Shown one piece after another: positions 59,621-64,000 of a stretch of DNA of 64,000 nt. Below the pieces are notes generated by a model that was not told where the DNA came from, did not search any database, and saw only the letters and a program-made list of their open reading frames with translations. The stretch lies in contig CM041292.1 of NCBI GenBank assembly GCA_023052935.1, positions 141,139,143 to 141,203,142 on the forward strand, read 5' to 3'. A program made the translations under genes and the position numbers. Origin of the DNA: Piezodorus guildinii (lineage: Eukaryota > Arthropoda > Insecta > Hemiptera > Pentatomidae). Each line of letters starts with the position of its first letter. The stretch's first letter is position 1.

Positions 59621-59624
59621 TACA

Positions 59625-60440
59625 TTCACTTACCTATATATGGAATATATAGTAAGGGGAAGTATTGCAATCGTCAAAATTTTCTAATTCCATTTTTAAA
59701 AGAAATACACTTTTTAGGGTCCCCTGAGTCTAAATGACCTAGTCCTGCAAAAGGTTTGTGTGTCCGTGTGTGCGTGGTAAGTCCAGTGCGTAAATGAAAA
59801 GTCCTATGAAACTGAAATTTCATATTTAAGACAACTATATGCCCGAAATGTTACAGCAACTTTTTCATCAGAATCGACTTACCAAAAGAGCCACTTTATA
59901 CCATGCATTTTACACCTATTTACGATTTTCTCAAAAACAGCTCCAACGATTTTAATTAAACTCGCTATGTCGTTGTAAAATTGGTCGAACTTCAATATCA
60001 TGTAAGTTTGATTCTGATTGAAATAGTCTGACAGGGCTTAAATGCCGATATTTCAAAAAAAATGTCCTCTAAAGTACCTTTAATTTTGTAGTTTTTATGA
60101 AATTTACCATTGGTTAGCTAATTTAAAAACCAGGTAAATCTATGAGTTGAACAAATTCAATAACCGACTAAAGGAGATAACTGCAATAATATTTTTTTAA
60201 TGCAATTTTTTGTTTTTGAATTTAAGATCAGTAATATACGAGAAGCTGATAAAACAAACTGATTGTCATAGATAATAACATAATAGATTATTTGATAAAA
60301 CACATGTTTCTTTCAAAATCCAATGTAAATAACATTCTTTAACCATTTTCGTTCCTAAATTTGTTTGAAAATTCTTATATTGATATAAATAATGGAGATA
60401 AGTGAAAGTCGTGTGTTGCGCGCACCAGATCTTTTTATCT
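59625..60440 (+). repeat. R1 repeat, near-complete plus copy
   Basis: Opens CATTCACTTACCTATATATG, then GAATATATAGTAAGGGGAAG, and closes GGAGATAAGTGAAAGTCGTG, then TTGCGCGCACCAGAT. Used here with 52196-53100 to define the family. Confidence 0.88.
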
Positions 60441-60524
60441 TAGTTCATTGGTTTAATTACTTTTAAGATTATATTTAAATTTATTTATATTATTGTTTTT
60501 AATTTATAAATTTATTTATTTTAG

Positions 60525-60590
60525 TAACCATGTGATGAGATTGTTTTCATGCATTCCTGTTATTGCTTATTGCTCCTACACCAAGCACAG
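60525..60590 (+). CDS. Candidate internal exon of an unidentified gene
   Basis: A T-rich tract ending TTAG at 60524 precedes 66 bases, and a strong donor GTAAGATT follows at 60591. Only one frame is open, reading NHVMRLFSCIPVIAYCSYTK and then HR, with phase 1/2 ends. Good splice context, but no family recognised and no partner exon within the window. Confidence 0.28.
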
Positions 60591-61285
60591 GTAAGATTTT
60601 AAGTTTTTACAATACTTTCCATGCCATCTATACCTTCATTTCAAATTTTTATTATTTTCTTTTATGCATCATTTTTATTAAATTACTGAATAATCATGAC
60701 TGGTACTATTTATGAATTTCTATGATCATCTCTAACCACCAGTTTTTAACCAGATGTTGAATTTTTAGTTATGCTACCAAAGAAAACACGATAGATAATA
60801 ATGCTATTCTTATATCAAATCAAGGATATAATACTTGCAATTTTAAACTTCGTTACAATATTATATGCTAATTCCTTAAAGAACACCCTAATGATTATTT
60901 TCTTGAAAATATGACAACATAAATGAATATATTTTAATGTCAGCTATGATTTTAAAAATAATAACATAAAAAATATTTTCTAACTTATGCTGTCATGAGT
61001 TTTCAAACATTAGCTTTATCACATATACTTCAGGAAATAAATCAGAAACTCTGATGTTAATTATAAAATGAACGTTTATGAGAAAGTTGTAACTATTCTT
61101 CAATTGTTTTTCTGAACATTGCTTCTTACTTATTTATAAATGCTGATTTCTGTATTAGACTGATTATGTTCATAAAAGGTTTAATTAATGAAGTCTTGAA
61201 TTTAATTTCCATATTTCATATACTCCTTAAATTGTTTAAAAATCTATATTGAAAATAAAAATGAAAACTTTATTAACATTTATGA
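60591..61285. other. Interval without recognised features
   Basis: AT-rich. It may be intron if the candidate exon at 60525 is real. Confidence 0.3.
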
Positions 61286-61289
61286 CATG

Positions 61290-62705
61290 AAGTGTGGACA
61301 TTTCTCACATCACTCTAATCTTTATACTGAAATTAGTTGGCATCCTGTTGGGAAGCAAGAAGGTGTTCAAAAAGGAGCGATTTGAATGAAGATTGGGAAG
61401 GAGCATGACGGGTGTTTGATGGGAGAGTATTCCAGAAAAAAGTGGATGATTCTGGTTAAAAAGGAAAATTCATATTTTTTGGTTCGATGGGAAGGCGTAT
61501 AGAGGTTGGAAGGACGGGATCTGGTTTCCTGAGTATGGATTGAGGATTTAAATTGCAGGAGACTACAGACGTAAGAGGGGCGATGGGAACGGATGACTTG
61601 ATAGAGAAAGGAACCAAGAAAATATTGCCTTCGAATTGAGGGAAATAGCCAATTTGACTCGTCATAGAGGTGTAATACATGCGACCGTCTAGAGGTACCG
61701 AGGACAAATCTTATGAAACAGTTCATGACTCGTTTCAATCTGCCCTCAAGCCCCTTCGAGAGGCCGCCATATACTGCACAACAATAGCCAAAATGCAGAA
61801 AAATAAGAGAGGATACTAGGAGCTTCCGGGAGGATTGTGGGAGAAGGTGACGGGACCGTTGAAATAGTTTTAGTGTACTTATCGATTTTTTGGAAATTTG
61901 GGCATTAGGGGGTTTTCTGGATAGGTTTTGGTCAAGGATTACGCCTAGGTTTTTGACGGAGGCGCTGAAGGTAATAAGGTGATAAGAGAAGGAAGGGTGA
62001 TGATAGAACTAAGGAGAAAATTGGAACCGATTAAAATGGCCTGGGTTTTCATAGGATTAAGCTTTAGACTATTCAGGTTTGCCCAGGCACTGATCCTATC
62101 TAGGTCTGCCTGAATATTTGCAAAAGCTAATGATAACTCGGAAGGAGAGAAGGATAGGTAATTTGGAGGTCATCAGCGTATAGGTGGTAGGGCTGTGATG
62201 GATTGAATTAGGGAGGTCATTGATATAGGTATTGAACAGGAGGGGAGAAATACTTGAACCTTAAGCTACACCTGAGGATAGAGTTGGGAAGGAAGATAAG
62301 GGTTCATTAGGAATAGTAACTGCTTGAGAAGATTCGGATAGAAAAGATTGGAACCATTGGATAAAACTATTAGAAAAGGATAAACATTTTAATTTGGAAA
62401 AAAGGATCGAATGGTTCAGGGAGTCAAAGGCTTTGGAGAAGTCTAGGAGTATTAGGACTGTTAATTTTTTTTCATCTATTGCGGTGTGGATATCACTAAT
62501 GATTTTGGTAAGGGCTGATTGCATGGAGAAGCCTGATCGGAAGCCGGATTGGAGAGGGTCAAGTTGATTAGTCTCTTCAAGAAAATGGGATACTTGGGAT
62601 TGTACAATTCGTTCTAGTGGTTTGGAGAGATTAGACAGGATAGAGATAGGGCAATAATCTTTAGGTGAAGTGGGGTTAGGGATTTTGTGGACCTTTAAGG
62701 TGTTT
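61290..62705 (-). mobile_element. LINE reverse transcriptase, degraded, minus strand
   Basis: Minus-strand reading gives YCPISILSNLSKPLERIV (near 62660), LDPLQSGFRSGFSMQSALT (near 62560-62510), ILLDFSKAFDSLNHSILFSK (near 62455-62395) and QGSSISPLLFNTYINDLPN (near 62270-62210). The thumb and C-terminal region run down to about 61370. The catalytic box is in a shifted frame. Several stops and frame changes; jockey/I-like by motif style. Confidence 0.82.
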
Positions 62706-62957
62706 TACACTGCTAACATGCACAAACAAGCTGAGAGGTGGAGGAATGGTTAGGTCATGTCAAGCGCAAATGCACCTTAAAGATTAAAAAACAAAACAGG
62801 TACTTCTTCAAATTTTATTATCTATTTTCTAATTATATAATATTATTCATAAATTTTATAATCTATTTTCGTCTGCATATTTTTTTATATGATTAAAATT
62901 GAAAGAAATCAAGTGCCAAGTTAAAAGTCAGTCTATAGACCAGAGCAATATATAATA

Positions 62958-63410
62958 CAAAAATCTAATGCGCAAAACACGTGACTTTTACTTACCTCTG
63001 TGGTTAAAATCAATTTAAGAAGTTTTAAATACATTTAGAGATGAAAATAAATTGCTATAGAATTAATCACATTGATTTTCAATAGAAACATGTGTTTTAT
63101 TAAATAATCTATTATACAAAAGGTGCAAGTTGCATAGTATAAAGTAGCACACCCAGTCAGCCAATTTTAGGGAAAAAGTTTTTGTAACTTTATTAGGCTT
63201 TATAGTTTTCCTATGAAATTTCAATTTTGTAGTCTTTTCGTTTTTGCGCTAGACTTACCACATAGGGAAACACACACACACCTTTTTTTCGGGGCTTGGT
63301 TATTTGAACTCAGGATCCTAAAACGTGTATTTCTGTTGAAAACTGGAATTCGAAAAATTTTACAATCGCAATACTTTCCCTTACTGTATATTTCATATAT
63401 AGGTAAGTGT
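62958..63410 (-). repeat. R1 repeat, internally deleted minus copy
   Basis: Starts TCTAATGCGCAAAACACGTG, then ACTTTTACTTACC, matches R1 to about 63115, then jumps to CAAAAGGTGCAAGTTGCATA and continues to CCCTTACTGTATATTTCATA, then TATAGGTAAGTG. About 500 bases of the middle are missing relative to 52196-53100. Confidence 0.8.
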
Positions 63411-63598
63411 AGGCGAGATGGCTAAGTTGGTTAGCATGCCTTTCTTTGAACGCGCGTTGCCTAGCAACCACTGAGGACCATAATTTGAAACCAAATAATT
63501 ACGAGTTCGAGTCTCTTAGTATTTATTCCCCGCCCTCACCCCCTGGCCTGAGAAACCCCATATAGCCTTCAAAGGTAAGGTAGGGGTGAGAAAAAAAA
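63411..63598 (+). mobile_element. SINE family A, adjoining an R1 end
   Basis: A-box-like GATGGCTAAGTTGGTTAGC, CCTAGCAACCACTGAGGACC, ATAATTTGAAACC, then the B box GAGTTCGAGTCTC near 63503. Ends GAGAAAAAAAAAG. It follows directly on the R1 terminus. Confidence 0.8.
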
Positions 63599-64000
63599 AG
63601 TTATATTGGTAAGTGAAAGTAAAAATACTAATCTATTTTTATTTTGAAAAAACAACTTTATTTCTCTCTTCCTGGTAATTAAATAAAGTTGATTAACTAT
63701 ATTCCATTTTTTTTTTAAATAGAAAATTTTGAAATGATTGATTCATGTTAAAATTATTATGATAGATACTTTTAAATAAACACGTAACCTTGGTGTGTTG
63801 TTGAATATTGCCAAATTGCTTATTTCAGAAACAAGATAACTACCTTTTTAAGTGTAATCATTTACAATGGAATGTTTCCTTTGCATGACTAATTGAAACG
63901 AGTCTTATAACAGGCTCACTTCTCTTCAATAACAAATAGCACAACATATGTTGCTCTCAGCATTGCCCATATAGCTTTAATTTAATGCAATGATATATTT
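63599..64000. other. Right end of window, nothing recognised
   Basis: AT-rich sequence. A GTAAGTGAAAGTAAAAA at about 63608 repeats the R1 terminus motif on the far side of the SINE, which suggests that the SINE inserted at the edge of R1. Confidence 0.35.

Noticed and set aside
63411..63520. A functional tRNA gene
   Set aside because: A and B boxes are present, but no acceptor stem or anticodon arm of normal geometry is visible, and a related copy at 21853 shows that it is a SINE.
1..64000. CRISPR arrays, bacterial operons, rRNA genes, phage or plasmid modules
   Set aside because: None seen. The window is spliced animal DNA with eukaryotic mobile elements.

Overview
This is eukaryotic, AT-rich, repeat-dense DNA from a metazoan, most likely an arthropod and probably an insect. 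The order cannot be resolved from sequence alone. The reasons are two spliced animal-type genes, an Rh-type (Rh50) ammonium channel and an NPC2/ML-domain secreted lipid-binding protein, together with a mobile-element set typical of arthropods: jockey-like and other non-LTR retrotransposons, a copia LTR element whose primer site matches the anticodon arm of initiator tRNA-Met, mariner and Tc1 transposons, and tRNA-derived SINEs. There is no operon structure, CRISPR array or bacterial feature.

Layout. 1-14.3 kb is a graveyard of mobile elements: two tandem 3' ends of one jockey-like LINE, a second LINE between them, an internally deleted mariner sitting inside a copy of a non-coding ~0.9 kb repeat (called R1 here), SINEs, and mariner and LINE remnants. 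14.9-33.4 kb is the Rh50 gene on the + strand, ten inferred coding exons of about 460 residues, with many repeats in its introns. Intron 3 (7.3 kb) carries an unrelated same-strand open reading frame at 19174-20471 that encodes seven copies of a Ser-x-Asp-Ser-Leu motif; I do not recognise it. 34.7-36.8 kb, between the two genes, holds a LINE and a Tc1-like remnant. 37.8-48.9 kb is the NPC2 gene on the - strand, four exons with a 10.4 kb first intron, so the two genes converge tail to tail. 49-64 kb is again mostly repeats: R1 copies, a truncated LINE with a 13-bp target duplication, and a very young copia element with apparently identical LTRs, a 5-bp target duplication and one long open frame that keeps gag, protease, integrase and RNase H but lacks reverse transcriptase. 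Two isolated splice-bounded open segments at 53.4 and 60.5 kb may be exons of an unidentified gene.

A recurrent feature affects interpretation. Rh50 exons 1 and 2, NPC2 exon 2 and the intronic SxDSL frame each contain one frame break, and each is explained by one missing base, while all splice sites and the remaining residues look intact. Assembly or consensus deletions are a simpler explanation than four independent pseudogenisations, but only reads or RNA can decide.

Family assignments come from reading translations and motifs by eye; no database search was run. Exon borders were inferred from GT/AG signals, phase agreement and protein family knowledge.
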